A stretch of 64,000 nt of DNA from Biscogniauxia marginata (lineage: Eukaryota > Ascomycota > Sordariomycetes > Xylariales > Xylariaceae): positions 62,001-126,000 of the forward strand of contig MU404059.1 of the NCBI GenBank assembly GCA_022695795.1, read 5' to 3'. The notes under the pieces were generated by a model that was given only the letters and a program-made list of their open reading frames with translations, was not told the origin of the DNA and did not search any database. Numbering within the stretch: the stretch's first letter is position 1; each line of letters opens with the position of its first letter. This document shows, in pieces, positions 62,684 to 64,000 of the stretch. Both the position numbers and the translations under genes were made by a program.

Positions 62684-64000
62684 CATGAATGTCCATCCAT
62701 TTATTTGTTACCTTGCTATTCCTAACCGCGAAATTGGGGCTGATGTCAGAAGGAGACAGACATTGGAGACTTGTGGGGATTTACGAGACACCGTAATACA
62801 TATGCAGGTGGTAATCGTGGGTAAGGAGAAGAAAAAAAGAACCTCGACTGCTGAAGCGGGCGTTGAATGCGACGTTTCCCGTATATTCGCTCAATTGGCG
62901 AATGGAGTGGCCGTTCCCCTGAGCCATCATTCTTATTTCATGCAGAGGCGGGCCCATAAAGCTGAAATAGATCGAGACATTGGCATTCCCGTTCGAGACA
63001 AATCTGATCATAGTCTACGCTCTCCTAAGCGCTGGTAGAATCCATTGATGCTACCCCTTCATGTCAGCCTGCGTCTTGTAAGACACGTAATTGCTTTTGG
63101 CGGCGCGCCCTGGGGGAGGCACATCGGCGTTGTGCGAGGAGATAGCCAATTCTAACCCGTTGTACGGAATAGAGGTAGTAGCCAAGGGCTAAGCTGAGCT
63201 GCAGGGCTTGCCGGCGAGACATGCAGCGTCGACACGTGTGGTGCCCGCATGCAAAATGCTTCTCGAAGGAATGGAATGATTGGGGTTGCAACCCTCCTGA
63301 TATGATCGCGTCGATAACTGGCGAATCGCATTGCCCCCCGCGAGTCGACTGTTGCAATGCCGACCACGCGAATTTTGTCCGGGGGTGGTGCTCTGGTGCT
63401 TTCGCTCTCGCTCTCGAGGAACGCAAGCTAGGAATGTCGCTGAAAAGGATCTTGCCTACATAGGGGAAGATGAAGACCTACGCGTGCGAATATTTTCCGG
63501 GCTGGACATGTGTCGGGAATATCAGTGGGATTAGGCACGTAGGTTAGATTCAAAAACGCCTCCGCCTCAGCCACCGGCTCTTCCAATGACCTCGTCGTCA
63601 TGATATGATGCAGATGTCAATTGAGTCGCTGAGTCAACCAATAATGGCTTGATCCGAAATCTATTGTCGTAGTAGAACATGAGAGCATTATAGCCAACGT
63701 CACGAAGTACGGTTATAGGAACCGGGCAGGTAGTCAACTCTAAAGATGGCAATTGTAACAGTCTCAACTCGTCACTGAGGTCAGGTTCCCAACATTGCAT
63801 AGCCCAGGTTACTTAGATTTCAATGAGTCGACGGAGGTGAATTGATGATAAGGTTTTGCCTAATAAGCGGGGGCGTACACAAGCGACTGCAACTGGTCAG
63901 CATGTGTTTAGATACGAGACGAGAACTAATACGGAAATGAAGCTGCATGTAATGTAGGAAAAGAAGAAAAATAAAGGGACAAGAAGGAGTAATGATAAGA
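62684..64000. other. Right-hand end without a clear gene
   Basis: Several short frames look faintly coding: 62691-63038 (+), 63221-63463 (+, Cys-rich) and 63567-63800 (-). None has a recognisable motif, and overlapping frames on both strands compete. They may be remains of genes or exons of a gene that continues beyond the window. Confidence 0.35.

Noticed and set aside
1..64000. CRISPR array, prophage or bacterial operon structure
   Set aside because: The introns and gene families are those of a fungal nuclear genome, and no regularly spaced repeats were seen.

Overview
The window is nuclear DNA of a filamentous ascomycete (Pezizomycotina, most likely Sordariomycetes). The evidence is the intron style: mostly 50-150 bases, GT(A/G)NGT donors, CTAAC/CTGAC-like branch points 15-25 bases before YAG. 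The gene complement fits too: a single Far1-type RING-PH-VWA protein, a cell-wall-integrity MAPKK, a fungal Rmd1/DUF155 protein and a fungal-type universal stress protein. Exon joins below were worked out by hand from reading frame, splice signals and family conservation. Every join given for a recognised gene keeps the frame, and the coding lengths sum to whole codons.

Layout. 1-2132 has no clear gene. 2133-5959 (-) is a Far1/Ste5-like RING-PH-VWA scaffold in five exons. 5960-18514 is a 12.5-kb stretch with no recognisable gene. 18515-20274 (-) is CCT8 (chaperonin theta), divergent from an HMG-box protein at about 20875-22120 (+). 23152-25076 (-) is the Rmd1-type DUF155 protein. 25935-27359 (-) is a saccharopine-dehydrogenase-like oxidoreductase, divergent from RPL43 (28284-28956, +, six exons). 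31589-33598 (+) is an Asr1/PHRF1-like RING-PHD protein. 33599-38313 has no clear gene. 38314-40743 (-) is a universal stress protein. 40744-46044 has no clear gene. 46045-47635 (-) is eIF3l, divergent from EFL1/RIA1 (48256-51795, +). 53528-55395 (-) is the MKK1-type MAPKK. 57622-59337 (+) is the DEAD-box helicase DBP8. 59338-64000 is gene-poor, with one tentative unrecognised multi-exon gene near 61.7-62.7 kb.

How the genes relate. Most recognised genes serve protein synthesis and folding: RPL43 (60S protein), EFL1 (60S maturation, eIF6 release), DBP8 (40S rRNA processing), eIF3l (initiation) and CCT8 (folding). Two are MAPK-signalling components: the Far1-like scaffold and the cell-wall-integrity MAPKK. 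Three gene pairs are divergent and could share control regions: CCT8/HMG, oxidoreductase/RPL43 and eIF3l/EFL1. There is no sign of a secondary-metabolite cluster, an intact transposon, an rRNA or tRNA gene, or a CRISPR array. Between genes the sequence is full of short ACCT/AGGT-type motifs and simple repeats.

I did not find a clearly new biological system. The items most worth a second look are the Far1-like scaffold with a degenerate VWA metal site, the MAPKK activation loop without the usual first serine, the compositional jump in the last exon of EFL1, the dispersed ACCT/AGGT motif, and the unrecognised multi-exon candidate near 62 kb.
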